DNA of 64,000 bases from Rhodovulum sp. P5 (GTDB taxonomy: Bacteria; Pseudomonadota; Alphaproteobacteria; Rhodobacterales; Rhodobacteraceae): assembly GCF_002079305.1 (NCBI RefSeq), contig NZ_CP015039.1, positions 2,836,001 through 2,900,000 of the forward strand, written 5' to 3'. How positions within the stretch are numbered: the stretch's first letter is position 1; each line of letters opens with the position of its first letter. A model generated the notes under the pieces. The model did not search any database and was not told the origin of the DNA. It was given only the letters and a program-made list of their open reading frames with translations. The position numbers and the translations under genes were made by a program. Positions 9,025 to 25,940 of the stretch are shown piece after piece.

Positions 9025-9100
9025 AGGGGTGTAGCTCAGTTGGTAGAGCATCGGTCTCCAAAACCGAGGGTCGGGGGTTCGAGTCCCTCCGCCCCTGCCA
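9025..9100 (+). tRNA. tRNA-Trp (anticodon CCA)
   Basis: A full cloverleaf can be folded: a 7-bp acceptor stem (AGGGGTG with the matching 3' strand), a D arm around GCTCAGTTGGTAGAGC, an anticodon stem CGGT/ACCG-type enclosing CTCCAAA (anticodon CCA), and a T arm with GGTTCGAGTCC. The 3' CCA is encoded. In many Alphaproteobacteria tRNA-Trp directly precedes secE; here a sulfotransferase gene lies in between. Confidence 0.97.
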
Positions 9101-9209
9101 GTCAATAAAGTCCTGTCATGGAACGTTGGCTCAAGATCGTTACGCGCGCTTTGAAGCTCGGGTGAGCGGACGTTGTGCATGCGCCTGCTCTGCCCGGTTC
9201 CGACGCCCC

Positions 9210-11129
9210 CTATTCGTATCCTTCGAGACAGCCATTTTCGCGCAGGCGGGTCAGCAGCGGTCCAAGATGGGCCTCGTAGCGCCGCCAGGCTTCGTTGCTG
9301 CCCTTGTAGATCGGCTTGTGCACCTGCCCGGCCGAGGCCGTGCGGATCGCCCGTGTCGACTTGTGGAAGTCAAGGCAGGCCGGGTCCCAGTCAAGGCCGA
9401 TTGCGTCGATCAACTGCCGCGTCATCGGCTCGGGCTCGTCGACAAGGCGCTGATAATCCAGTTCGAAGACCCGGCCGGGGAAGCGTTGATGCCAGAAGGC
9501 CATCATCTCGTCATGCATCGTGACATATTCGGCGAGATCCAGTTGGTCGTAGGTATAGCTGATCGCGGCGCTGCGGTTCCGGAAGAAGCGCTGATAGCCT
9601 GACCAGCAGACCGGGCGCGGATCGCGCCTGAGGTGCACAATCCGCGCCTCGGGCAAGGCGGTCAGGATCGCGCCGATCGTCATGAAGTTGCCGGGCATCT
9701 TGTCCGTAAAGAAAGGGCGCTGATCCAGATTTCGCCGCGCGGTGCCGGAGATATAGGACTGCCGGACGCGGGACATGACCTCCGGGGTTGCGCCGAATTC
9801 CAGAAGCCGGGCGCCGATCAGGCTGCGGGACAGGGTTTCCAGCTCGCCGCCGGGCAGCACGGCATTGTGGCTTGAGATGATCTGTTCGACAAGCGTGGTG
9901 CCCGAACGCGGCATGCCAAGCACGAAGATCGGCACCGACGCGGCCGGTTCTGCGTCGCCAAGGCTCGGCAGATCGCCCCGGAAGATGTCCCTCAGCAATT
10001 GGGCCGTCTGCCGCTCCCGGGCGATATCGAAATCAACCTCGGCCCGGCGCAGGCGGTTGGCGGTTTCCAGATGCGCAAAGGCCTCTTCCGTCTCGCCAAG
10101 CTTGTCCAGCGCCTTGAACAGCGCAAAGCACAGCATGCTCCGCTCGTTGTCGCTCAGGTTGCCTTCGGCGGCGATGCGGCGCATTTCCTCCAGCCGTGCG
10201 CTATCGGGCTGATATCCGGGCACGTTGGCGATGTTGAGATAGGTGCTGAAATAGGTCGGATCGACCACCAATGCCTGTTCATAGGCGTCCCGCGCACCCT
10301 CCCTGTCGCCCATGGACATGCGGATCTGCCCAAGCTGGTTCAGCGCGAAACTGTCGGACGGATCAAGCTCAAGGACGGCGCGTGCCGCGCGTTCCGCGGT
10401 CTCGGTGTCCTCCATCTGGTAGCTGACATGGCTTTCCTTCATGGAGGGGACCTTGCTGGTCGGATCGATTTGCCGGGCCGCGTCAAAAGCCTCTGCCGCG
10501 GCGGCGGGCCGCCCGGCCAGTGTTTCGGTCTCACCCAGTGCGATGCGGTGGACCATCTGGCCGGGGTCCAGGTCGGCAGCGGCGCGGAACCGTTCGGCGG
10601 CGGCGTCGAAGTCGTCGAGGTCCAGAAGCGTCAAACCCAGTTGCGACAGGATGTCGACGCGCTTGGGCGCAAGGCGATGCGCGGTCTCAAACGCGGCGCG
10701 CGCTTCTTCGTGCCGCTTCTGGGCGCGCAGGACCCCGCCAAGGTTGAACGCCGCATCGGCATTGTCGGGGGCGAGTGCCAGAACCCGCGCAAACCACTGT
10801 TCCGCATCGGCGTGATCGCCACCGCTGGCTTTCGCCGCCCCGGCGATCAGTATCAGCGGAATGCAGTCGGGGAACAGCGCCAGCAGAGGCTGGGCGCGGC
10901 GGAACGCCTCGTCATACTGACCGTCCGTGAAAAGCCGGCGAAGATTGTCGAGGTCGGCCTGCGTCGGGGCGGCGTATTTCGCACGCAGCTTGTTCAGCCC
11001 GTCCCGTGCGCGGCGATTGGCCGGTTTCTCCATCAGGACGGACATGAACAGAAGCGCGGCGGTGGGCGCCTCACCTTGACGCGATAGGCGCTCGGCATGT
11101 GAAATCGTGGTGCTGACGGACTGGGCCAT
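9210..11129 (-). CDS. TPR-repeat sulfotransferase family protein
   Basis: A 639-residue protein. Residues about 20-330 form tetratricopeptide repeats (for example ALAPDNADAAFNLGGVLRA and LDPSDSFALNQLGQI). The C-terminal half is a sulfotransferase domain with the PAPS-binding loop in IFVLGMPRSGTTLVEQII (about residue 390) and the later IVHLRRDPRPVCWS segment, which holds the 3'-phosphate-binding Arg/Ser. It would transfer sulfate from PAPS to an unknown acceptor, with the TPRs binding protein. It lies antisense to, and between, tRNA-Trp and secE, where most relatives have no gene. Confidence 0.88.
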   Translation of the reverse strand: MAQSVSTTISHAERLSRQGEAPTAALLFMSVLMEKPANRRARDGLNKLRAKYAAPTQADLDNLRRLFTDGQYDEAFRRAQPLLALFPDCIPLILIAGAAKASGGDHADAEQWFARVLALAPDNADAAFNLGGVLRAQKRHEEARAAFETAHRLAPKRVDILSQLGLTLLDLDDFDAAAERFRAAADLDPGQMVHRIALGETETLAGRPAAAAEAFDAARQIDPTSKVPSMKESHVSYQMEDTETAERAARAVLELDPSDSFALNQLGQIRMSMGDREGARDAYEQALVVDPTYFSTYLNIANVPGYQPDSARLEEMRRIAAEGNLSDNERSMLCFALFKALDKLGETEEAFAHLETANRLRRAEVDFDIARERQTAQLLRDIFRGDLPSLGDAEPAASVPIFVLGMPRSGTTLVEQIISSHNAVLPGGELETLSRSLIGARLLEFGATPEVMSRVRQSYISGTARRNLDQRPFFTDKMPGNFMTIGAILTALPEARIVHLRRDPRPVCWSGYQRFFRNRSAAISYTYDQLDLAEYVTMHDEMMAFWHQRFPGRVFELDYQRLVDEPEPMTRQLIDAIGLDWDPACLDFHKSTRAIRTASAGQVHKPIYKGSNEAWRRYEAHLGPLLTRLRENGCLEGYE

Positions 11130-11310
11130 GACGGGATCATCCAGGGCTGGGGCAGAAAAACTGAATGCCAGCAGTAGGCCCGTGGGATAAAGTTAGGGTT
11201 AACCGCGCTGCGCCCGGGACCCCGGATACGCAGCATCGTGCCGCTGCCCTTGCAAAGCCCGGGCCCACAGCGTATTTCACCGCCGTCGAAGAGAAGGATC
11301 GGAACGGAAG

Positions 11311-11508
11311 ATGGCCATAACCAACCCGCTGAAGTTCATCCAGCAGACCCGTGGGGAAATCTCCAAGGTGGTCTGGCCGACCCGGCGGGAGGTTCTTCTG
11401 ACCACGGTCATGGTGCTCGTCATGGCGACGCTCACCGCGATCTTCTTCTTCTTCGTTGACTTGCTGATCCGCACCGGCCTGCAGCTTGTTCTTGGGGTTT
11501 TCGGCTGA
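11311..11508 (+). CDS. secE: Preprotein translocase subunit SecE
   Basis: A 65-residue single-span SecE. It has the conserved cytoplasmic amphipathic segment with KVVWPTRREVLLTT (about residues 19-32) followed by one membrane helix (about 33-60). SecE clamps SecY in the SecYEG protein-export channel. The short, one-helix form is normal outside enterobacteria. A GGAACGGAAG ribosome binding site precedes the ATG. It is followed after 176 nt by nusG, as in most bacteria. Confidence 0.96.
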   Translation: MAITNPLKFIQQTRGEISKVVWPTRREVLLTTVMVLVMATLTAIFFFFVDLLIRTGLQLVLGVFG

Positions 11509-11684
11509 CCGGCGCGTCTTTTGCCGGACCCCGCACTTGAAACGGTGATGCGGGCGCTGTAAGGCGAACGCCACCCCGACAGCGGCGTGCATCGATTCGG
11601 CATGCGCGCTGCTTTTTGTTCGGGGCAGGCTGAATTCACGCAGACGTCCGGCACCGGGCCGGAGAGGACGAGGTAACAGGCGAC

Positions 11685-12218
11685 ATGGCAAAGCGATGGT
11701 ATTCGGTGAGCGTGCTCTCGAATTTCGAGAAGAAGGTCGCCGAACAGATCAGGCAAGCCGTGATCGACGCCGGCCTTGAGGACGAGATCGAAGAGGTTCT
11801 TGTTCCCACCGAAGAGGTGATCGAGGTGCGCCGCGGCAAGAAGGTGACGGCGGAACGGCGTTTCATGCCGGGCTATGTCCTCGTCCGGATGGAGATGACC
11901 GACAAGGGCTATCACATCGTCACCTCAATCAACCGCGTGACGGGCTTCCTCGGCCCGCAGGGCAAGCCGATGCCGATGCGCGATGAAGAGGTGAACCAGA
12001 TCCTCAATCGCATCGAGGAAGGCGATACCCAGCCGCGGTCGACCATCACCTACGAGGTGGGCGAGCAGGTCAACGTGACCGACGGCCCGTTCGAGGGCTT
12101 CGCCGGCATGGTCGAGGAAGTGGACGACGAACACCAGCGCCTGAAGGTGACGGTGTCGATCTTTGGCCGGGCAACCCCGGTCGAACTGGAATTCACGCAG
12201 GTTTCGAAAGAAGCCTGA
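11685..12218 (+). CDS. nusG: Transcription termination/antitermination factor NusG
   Basis: A 177-residue NusG starting [21 protein letters not shown]. It has the NGN domain (residues 1 to about 115, with [14 protein letters not shown]) and a C-terminal KOW domain (about 125-177, with [19 protein letters not shown]). It binds RNA polymerase and links transcription to Rho or to ribosomes. The position between secE and rplK is the universal one. Confidence 0.97.
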   Translation: MAKRWYSVSVLSNFEKKVAEQIRQAVIDAGLEDEIEEVLVPTEEVIEVRRGKKVTAERRFMPGYVLVRMEMTDKGYHIVTSINRVTGFLGPQGKPMPMRDEEVNQILNRIEEGDTQPRSTITYEVGEQVNVTDGPFEGFAGMVEEVDDEHQRLKVTVSIFGRATPVELEFTQVSKEA

Positions 12219-12324
12219 CGTGGAGCGTTGTGGGAGGCAGGCGGGCGCGCCCGTCATGCCGGACCACTAAACCGATGCGCCGCCCTCGCGTGGGTTGGCG
12301 CGGTGACAAGAAGGAGATGGCCAG

Positions 12325-12753
12325 ATGGCCAAGAAACTCGTGGGCAGCATGAAGCTGCAGGTGCCCGCCGGTCAGGCGAATCCCAGCCCGCCCGTGGGCC
12401 CGGCGCTGGGTCAGCGCGGCATCAACATCATGGAATTCTGCAAGGCGTTCAACGCCAAGACGCAGGATATGGAGCCGGGTGCGCCCTGCCCGACCGTGAT
12501 CACCTACTACCAGGACAAGTCCTTCACCATGGATATCAAGACGCCGCCCGCGTCTTACTATCTGCGGAAGGCGGCCAAGCTGAAATCCGGCGCCAACAAT
12601 CCGGGGCGTGAGACCGTGGGCAGCGTCACCGTCGCTCAGGTCAAGGAGATCGCCGAGGCGAAGATGAAGGATCTGAACGCCAACGATATCGAGGCGGCGA
12701 TGCAGATCATCCTGGGGTCGGCCCGCTCGATGGGCATCGAGGTGAAAGGGTAA
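12325..12753 (+). CDS. rplK: 50S ribosomal protein L11
   Basis: A 142-residue L11 with the usual N-terminal [22 protein letters not shown] motif region (residues about 22-42) and the C-terminal rRNA-binding helix domain ([11 protein letters not shown]... [10 protein letters not shown]). It forms the GTPase-associated centre of the large subunit with L10/L12. AAGGAG precedes the ATG. It is five nt from rplA, and the pair is cotranscribed. Confidence 0.98.
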   Translation: MAKKLVGSMKLQVPAGQANPSPPVGPALGQRGINIMEFCKAFNAKTQDMEPGAPCPTVITYYQDKSFTMDIKTPPASYYLRKAAKLKSGANNPGRETVGSVTVAQVKEIAEAKMKDLNANDIEAAMQIILGSARSMGIEVKG

Positions 12754-12758
12754 GCGCG

Positions 12759-13457
12759 ATGGCAAAGCACGGAAAACGTACCCGCGCCGCGCGCGAGGCT
12801 GTCGCCGGCAAGGAGAACATGACGGTCGAGGAGGCGGTCGCGCTGGTCAAATCCAATGCGACGGCCAAGTTTGACGAAACCGTCGAGATCGCGATGAACC
12901 TCGGCGTTGATCCCCGCCATGCGGATCAGATGGTCCGCGGTGTGGTGACCCTGCCCAACGGCACCGGCAAGACGGTTCGCGTGGCGGTGTTCGCCCGCGG
13001 TCCCAAGGCGGAAGAGGCACAGGCCGCCGGGGCCGATATCGTCGGTGCCGAGGACCTGATGGAAACCATCCAGGGCGGCAAGATCGAGTTCGATCGTTGC
13101 ATCGCAACCCCGGACATGATGCCGATCGTCGGTCGTCTGGGCAAGATCCTCGGCCCGCGCAACCTGATGCCGAACCCCAAGGTCGGCACGGTCACGATGG
13201 ACGTCAAGGCGGCCGTCGAGGCGGCAAAGGGCGGTGAGGTTCAGTTCAAGGCTGAGAAGGCCGGCGTCGTTCATGCCGGTGTTGGCAAGGCGTCCTTTGA
13301 CGAGGCGAAGCTGGTCGAAAACGTCCGCGCTTTCGTGGATGCGGTGAACAAGGCCAAGCCCTCGGGCGCCAAGGGCACCTACATGCAGAAGGTGTGCCTG
13401 AGCTCGACGATGGGCCCGGGTGTCACTGTCGACGTGGCATCGGCCACCGGCAACTGA
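12759..13457 (+). CDS. rplA: 50S ribosomal protein L1
   Basis: A 232-residue L1, which binds the L1 stalk of 23S rRNA and in many bacteria represses its own L11-L1 mRNA. The conserved C-terminal [12 protein letters not shown] and the internal [19 protein letters not shown] are present. The length is standard. The gene is followed by a strong terminator at 13481, which ends the L11-L1 unit. Confidence 0.98.
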   Translation: MAKHGKRTRAAREAVAGKENMTVEEAVALVKSNATAKFDETVEIAMNLGVDPRHADQMVRGVVTLPNGTGKTVRVAVFARGPKAEEAQAAGADIVGAEDLMETIQGGKIEFDRCIATPDMMPIVGRLGKILGPRNLMPNPKVGTVTMDVKAAVEAAKGGEVQFKAEKAGVVHAGVGKASFDEAKLVENVRAFVDAVNKAKPSGAKGTYMQKVCLSSTMGPGVTVDVASATGN

Positions 13458-13480
13458 GACAGCCCGGCGGACGGGTTTGG

Positions 13481-13514
13481 AAAACGGCGGGGCAGGTCCC
13501 GCCGTTTTCGCTTT
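13481..13514 (+). terminator. Rho-independent terminator after rplA
   Basis: An 11-bp perfect stem, AAAACGGCGGG paired with CCCGCCGTTTT (13481-13491 and 13498-13508), with a 6-nt loop, followed by CGCTTTT. Confidence 0.88.
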
Positions 13515-13646
13515 TGATCCGATACGCTTTCGGGTCAGTCGCGCGTTGGGGCGTAGACTTTTCCCTGCGACGCGGCCCCAAATGGCATGAAGTGTATCTC
13601 CGGATGCAATTCACGCTCTGGATGTGTTTTTTCTCTAAACCACCCC

Positions 13647-13675
13647 TTCACATCTGTGGAAAAAGCGACTAACAG
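13647..13675 (+). promoter_or_regulatory. Candidate promoter of rplJL(-rpoBC)
   Basis: TTCACA at 13647-13652, a 17-nt spacer, then TAACAG at 13670-13675. Transcription would start near 13682, just ahead of the first leader hairpin. The about 140 nt between the rplA terminator and this promoter show nothing else recognisable. Confidence 0.5.
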
Positions 13676-13681
13676 AACCTT

Positions 13682-13906
13682 CCGTCAGAGCGCTGACCGG
13701 TGGTTGGCGCTCTGATGATTCGTCCGAGACGGTGGGTGTCGCAAGGCATAATTCCTGCCCGAGACGGGAACATGACCAATTCTCTTCGGGGCCGTTCCGG
13801 CCTTCGAGGGCGATTTTGCGAAGGACCCGTGCGGACCGTGTTGTCGGCGTTTGTCGGCAAGAACTGAGCCGGAGGGGTCCGCCCCTCCACTACTTGGAGT
13901 AATACT
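13682..13906 (+). ncRNA. Putative L10 (rplJ) mRNA leader, autoregulatory
   Basis: About 225 nt of untranslated leader precede rplJ. It begins with an 8-bp stem CAGAGCGC/GCGCTCTG (13686-13693 with 13707-13714) and ends with GGAGGGG/CCCCTCC (13871-13888) close to the ribosome binding site (TTGGAG) and GTG start of rplJ. In many bacteria L10 or the L10-L12 complex binds such a leader to repress its own synthesis. The position and the structure support this; I did not align it to the known L10 leader model. Confidence 0.5.
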
Positions 13907-14425
13907 GTGGATAGAGCCCAGAAAGAGAAAGTGGTCGAGGAACTCGGCCAAATCTTCGAAAGCTCTGGCGTCGTCGTGGTTGCACACTACGCGGGTCTCA
14001 CGGTTGCCGAGATGCAGGACCTGCGCGCGCGCATGCGCGAGGCGGGTGGGTCCGTTCGCGTCGCCAAGAACAGGCTCGCCAAGATCGCCCTTGAAGGTAA
14101 GCCCTGCGCAAGCATTGCCGACCTTCTGACGGGCATGACCGTACTCTCCTATTCCGAAGACCCCGTGGCGGCAGCCAAGGTCGCGGAAGCCTATGCCAAG
14201 GACAATCAGAAGTTCGAGATCCTTGGTGGTGCGATGGGAGAGACGGCCCTGGACCGGGCCGGTGTCAAGGCAGTGTCCGATATGCCGTCGCGCGAGGAGC
14301 TTATCGCCTCCATCGTCGGCTGCATCGGTGCACCCGCCAGCAACATCGCCGGCGCCATTGGCGCACCTGCTTCGAATATCGCGAGCATCCTCTCGACCAT
14401 CGAGGAGCGTGCGGAAGCCGCTTGA
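13907..14425 (+). CDS. rplJ: 50S ribosomal protein L10
   Basis: A 172-residue L10 with a GTG start (reading [14 protein letters not shown]), supported by TTGGAG upstream. Conserved features are [18 protein letters not shown], the [11 protein letters not shown] rRNA-binding segment and the C-terminal helix that carries L7/L12 dimers. The tail contains a short duplicated [11 protein letters not shown] / [11 protein letters not shown] sequence. It forms an operon with rplL 72 nt downstream. Confidence 0.97.
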   Translation: MDRAQKEKVVEELGQIFESSGVVVVAHYAGLTVAEMQDLRARMREAGGSVRVAKNRLAKIALEGKPCASIADLLTGMTVLSYSEDPVAAAKVAEAYAKDNQKFEILGGAMGETALDRAGVKAVSDMPSREELIASIVGCIGAPASNIAGAIGAPASNIASILSTIEERAEAA

Positions 14426-14497
14426 GCAACATGTGATCCCGCGTGAGCTGCAATTGCGTCGCGTTGGAACAGGAAATGTGAAAGAACGGAACAGAAA

Positions 14498-14878
14498 ATG
14501 GCTGATCTGAAGAAACTTGCCGAAGAGATCGTGGGTCTGACCCTGCTCGAAGCTCAGGAACTGAAAACCATCCTGAAAGACGAATACGGCATCGAGCCCG
14601 CCGCTGGCGGCGCCGTGATGATGGCTGGCCCCGCCGCTGGTGGCGAAGCTGCCGCTGCCGAAGAGAAGACCGAATTCGACGTGATCCTCAAAGCCGCTGG
14701 CGACAAGAAGATCAACGTCATCAAGGAAGTCCGCGCCATCACCGGTCTTGGCCTGAAAGAAGCCAAGGAACTGGTCGAGGCCGGCGGCAAGGCCGTCAAG
14801 GAGCAGGTCTCCAAGGACGAAGCCGAAGAGATCAAGAAGAAGCTCGAAGAGGCTGGCGCCGAGGTCGAGCTCAAGTAA
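14498..14878 (+). CDS. rplL: 50S ribosomal protein L7/L12
   Basis: A 126-residue L7/L12. It has the N-terminal dimerisation domain (residues 1-35), an Ala/Gly-rich hinge (about 37-55) and the C-terminal domain that binds elongation-factor GTPases ([17 protein letters not shown]... [14 protein letters not shown]). The length and order are canonical. It probably shares transcription with rpoB through a leaky intergenic region. Confidence 0.98.
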   Translation: MADLKKLAEEIVGLTLLEAQELKTILKDEYGIEPAAGGAVMMAGPAAGGEAAAAEEKTEFDVILKAAGDKKINVIKEVRAITGLGLKEAKELVEAGGKAVKEQVSKDEAEEIKKKLEEAGAEVELK

Positions 14879-14885
14879 TCGGGGT

Positions 14886-14902
14886 GCGGGCCACTGGCCC
14901 GC
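14886..14902 (+). promoter_or_regulatory. Hairpin in the rplL-rpoB spacer (possible attenuator or processing site)
   Basis: GCGGGCC-ACT-GGCCCGC forms a perfect 7-bp stem 7 nt after the rplL stop, with no T-run after it. The 247-nt spacer also has further GC-rich inverted repeats around 14926-14950. In several bacteria this spacer reduces rpoBC relative to rplJL; that role here is inferred from position. Confidence 0.4.
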
Positions 14903-15125
14903 GACCTGCAAGTGCAAGGCTGGGTCCGGGCAATCCGGGCCCGGCCGAACCTGTCTTGAAAATGGCTTGATGCCTCAAGTCCTTTTCAAGGTGCGGTTCG
15001 AGGTTCGGGAGCGGCCGGTGGGACGGCCCGCAGGAATGGAACCTCCCCCCTTGTTTCGTGAGCGGTGCATCGCCGGGGCCCGACGGCAGGACGCAACCGC
15101 GACAGACGAAAGGTGAGACCACAAG

Positions 15126-19262
<4,137 letters not shown>

Positions 19263-19273
19263 GGGCCGCCTGA

Positions 19274-23557
<4,284 letters not shown>

Positions 23558-23583
23558 CAATCGCCGGCTGACCTGGGTATCAG

Positions 23584-23621
23584 GACGCCCCCGTCGATCA
23601 CGGCGGGGGCGTCTTGCGTTT
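23584..23621 (+). terminator. Rho-independent terminator after rpoC
   Basis: GACGCCCCCG (23584-23593) pairs with CGGGGGCGTC (23604-23613), followed by TTGCGTTT. It lies 26 nt after the rpoC stop. Confidence 0.85.
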
Positions 23622-23694
23622 GAAGGGGCGGCGCGGTTTGACCGGCCCCATCGGCCCGCTATCCTTGGGGCGTTCGCGACAGGGAAACCGACGC

Positions 23695-24408
23695 ATGACC
23701 GCCATGCCATCGCGCCAAAGGGTGAAGGATACGGGGCTTGCCGCCCTTTCGGTCGCCGCGGTGGTCTTGCTGATCCTCGGCGTCTGGTGGTTCGTCGCGT
23801 ATTCGGTCGGCCGCGGGCTCAGTATCGCCGACCCGGAGGAGCAAGCCACGCGCCTGTTCCACGCGGGGGCGCCGGTCTCGAATGTCGCGCTCTACGGCCA
23901 TATGGTGGTGGGTGGTTTGTTGACCTGTCTGGCGCCGCTCCAGCTTCTCGGGCTTGTGTGGCGGCGCGTTCCGTGGCAGCATCGCGCTCTGGGCTATGCG
24001 GTCGCATCGCTTGCCCTTGGAACGGGCGTCGCGGGTTTGGTCTATATCGCGCAGCAGGGGACTATCGGCGGCCCCCTTATGAATGCGGGCTTCGGACTAT
24101 ACGGGGCCCTGATGGTGTTGGCCGCGCTCCAGACCGTACGCCTTGCCCGCCGCCGCGACCCCGCGCATCGGGACTGGGCCTTGCGGCTGGTGGTTTTGGC
24201 GCTGGGATCATGGCTGTTTCGGGTGCATTACGGGCTTTGGGTGGGGGTCACCGGCGGGGCCGCCATGACGGACGATTTCCGGGGCGCCTTCGACCGGGTG
24301 CAGACCTTCGCGTTTTACCTGCCCTATCTCGCGCTTCTGGAACTCTACCTGCGGCTGTTCCGCAGGCGGGATGTCTTCCGACCCGCCCCGACCCACGTGG
24401 CAGAGTAA
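23695..24408 (+). CDS. DUF2306-type membrane protein
   Basis: A 237-residue integral membrane protein with about six to seven hydrophobic segments (the first being LAALSVAAVVLLILGVWWF near residue 18). The HRALGY segment and a later FRVHYGLW resemble the DUF2306 family, which has heme-like His positions but no proven function. The frame extends upstream to 23614, but that stretch overlaps the rpoC terminator; ATG 23695, with AGGGAAA ahead, is the better start. It is convergent with sqr. Confidence 0.7.
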   Translation: MTAMPSRQRVKDTGLAALSVAAVVLLILGVWWFVAYSVGRGLSIADPEEQATRLFHAGAPVSNVALYGHMVVGGLLTCLAPLQLLGLVWRRVPWQHRALGYAVASLALGTGVAGLVYIAQQGTIGGPLMNAGFGLYGALMVLAALQTVRLARRRDPAHRDWALRLVVLALGSWLFRVHYGLWVGVTGGAAMTDDFRGAFDRVQTFAFYLPYLALLELYLRLFRRRDVFRPAPTHVAE

Positions 24409-24420
24409 GACCCGCACAGA

Positions 24421-24452
24421 AAAAGCGCCCGGCCGGCGGGCGGCACGGGCGC
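24421..24452 (-). terminator. Terminator for sqr (minus strand)
   Basis: Read on the minus strand, GCGCCCG pairs with CGGGCGC around a GC-rich loop (24425-24452) and is followed by a run of T (CTTTTT). It lies about 33 nt after the sqr stop, in the gap between the convergent genes. Confidence 0.65.
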
Positions 24453-24484
24453 GTTGATGACTTGAAAAGCGTTGCGTGGACCGA

Positions 24485-25756
24485 TCAGGCCTTCAGCTTG
24501 GTGATCCGCAGCATCCGCATGATCATCTTTTCATAGATCGGTTCGCTGATCCCGGTACGGACCTTGCGCATGAAATACCACTCGAACGCCAGTTTCGCCC
24601 AATGGACCCAGCGCCCCTGGGACGCCCAGTTGAGGTTCCGCGGCGGGTTTTGCGGCATGGCAAGGAACGCCGCTCCCCGGTTGCCGAAATCGGCAAGGCA
24701 AAGGGCGTTCCATGTCGGCTTCTCGAACGGCTCACCGCCCGCGATCACCCGCGGCAGGTTGTGCGCGGTGGCCGTCACCATGCTTTCGATCATGAAGCCG
24801 GTCTTGGGCACGCCGGTCGGCACGGGGGTGGCCTTGGGCGGGGCGATGGCGATGCACACGCCGATGGCGTAGATGTTGGGATATTTCGGGTTGCGCTGGA
24901 ATTCATCGGTGATGATGAAGCCGCGGGGGTTTACCAGCCCCTCGATATCGCGCACGGCCGGAATGCCGCGGAAGGCTGGCAGCATCATCGAATACTTGAA
25001 GGGGATCTCGTGCTTCTTCTTCTCGTTGCCGTCCTCGTCGAATTCGGTGACGAAGACCTTGTCGGGGTCGAACTTGTCGACCTTGGCATTGGTGATCCAT
25101 TCGATGTCGCGGTCGCGCATCAGCGATTCAAGCAGGCCCTTCGTGTCGCCCACGCCGCCTAGGCCCAGATGGCCGATATAGGGTTCAGAGGTGACGAAGG
25201 TCATCGGCACCTTGTGCTTGATCCCGCGCTTGCGCAGGTCGGTGTCGATGGTCATCGCGTATTCATAGGCCGGACCAAAGCAGGACGCGCCCTGCACCGC
25301 ACCCACGACGATCGGGCCGGGATTGGCGCAGAAGTCATCCCATTTGTCACCGGATTCCGCGGCATGTTCAATCGAGCAGACGGAATGGGTATGCCCGTCG
25401 GGGCCGAAGCCCTGGATCTCGTCGAAGGCGAATTCCGGCCCCGTGGCGATCACGAGGTAGTCGTAGCTCACGAACCGCCCGCTTTCGAGTTCGATCTTGT
25501 TCTCGTCGGGATGCAACCGCTTGGCGCCGTCGCAAATGAACTCGATCCCACGTCGCGACATCACCGGCGCAAGCTCGACCGTGATGTCGCCTTTCTTGCG
25601 CCAGCCGACGCCCGCCCACGGATTGGACGGCGTGAACTGGAAATAGGACTTGTTCGAAATGACGGTGATCTTGTCGTCCTTCGACAAGGTTTCCTTCAGT
25701 TCATAGGCCTGAAGGGTCCCCCCCAGACCGGCCCCCAAGACGACCACATGTGCCAT
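24485..25756 (-). CDS. sqr: Sulfide:quinone oxidoreductase, type I-like
   Basis: A 423-residue flavoprotein. The N-terminal FAD-binding GAGLGG is at residues 8-13. Cys residues fall at 127 (SVCSIEHA), 159 (GASCFGPAYEY) and 353 (NALCLADFG), the same positions as the three catalytic cysteines described for the Rhodobacter capsulatus enzyme. The C-terminal part has an amphipathic region (WVHWAKLAFEWYFM) suited to membrane attachment. The enzyme would oxidise sulfide to polysulfur and reduce quinone at the periplasmic side. GGAGGAGG precedes the start. It is a single gene; no sox or fcc genes are adjacent. An unspecific NAD(P)/FAD oxidoreductase is the alternative, but the Cys pattern argues for SQR. 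Confidence 0.82.
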   Translation of the reverse strand: MAHVVVLGAGLGGTLQAYELKETLSKDDKITVISNKSYFQFTPSNPWAGVGWRKKGDITVELAPVMSRRGIEFICDGAKRLHPDENKIELESGRFVSYDYLVIATGPEFAFDEIQGFGPDGHTHSVCSIEHAAESGDKWDDFCANPGPIVVGAVQGASCFGPAYEYAMTIDTDLRKRGIKHKVPMTFVTSEPYIGHLGLGGVGDTKGLLESLMRDRDIEWITNAKVDKFDPDKVFVTEFDEDGNEKKKHEIPFKYSMMLPAFRGIPAVRDIEGLVNPRGFIITDEFQRNPKYPNIYAIGVCIAIAPPKATPVPTGVPKTGFMIESMVTATAHNLPRVIAGGEPFEKPTWNALCLADFGNRGAAFLAMPQNPPRNLNWASQGRWVHWAKLAFEWYFMRKVRTGISEPIYEKMIMRMLRITKLKA

Positions 25757-25940
25757 GTTTTTCCTCCTCCCTGGTGGCGGCCTTTGCTTGCCCTAAGTCA
25801 CCGGGACAAAATGCAGATCCGCCGTTAATATATTGGGATGAATGATTGCCCATCGCGGGCCGAATCTCCAAGAAGAATTTTTTCCGTCGAAGGATTATGG
25901 GAAGATCGGTCGCAGCGCATGGTGCGGCCCTGGCGCAGGA

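Noticed and set aside
25757..25940. Possible SqrR operator upstream of sqr
   Set aside because: The region is AT-rich and has scattered ATTC/GAAT half-sites, but not the ATTC-N8-GAAT arrangement.
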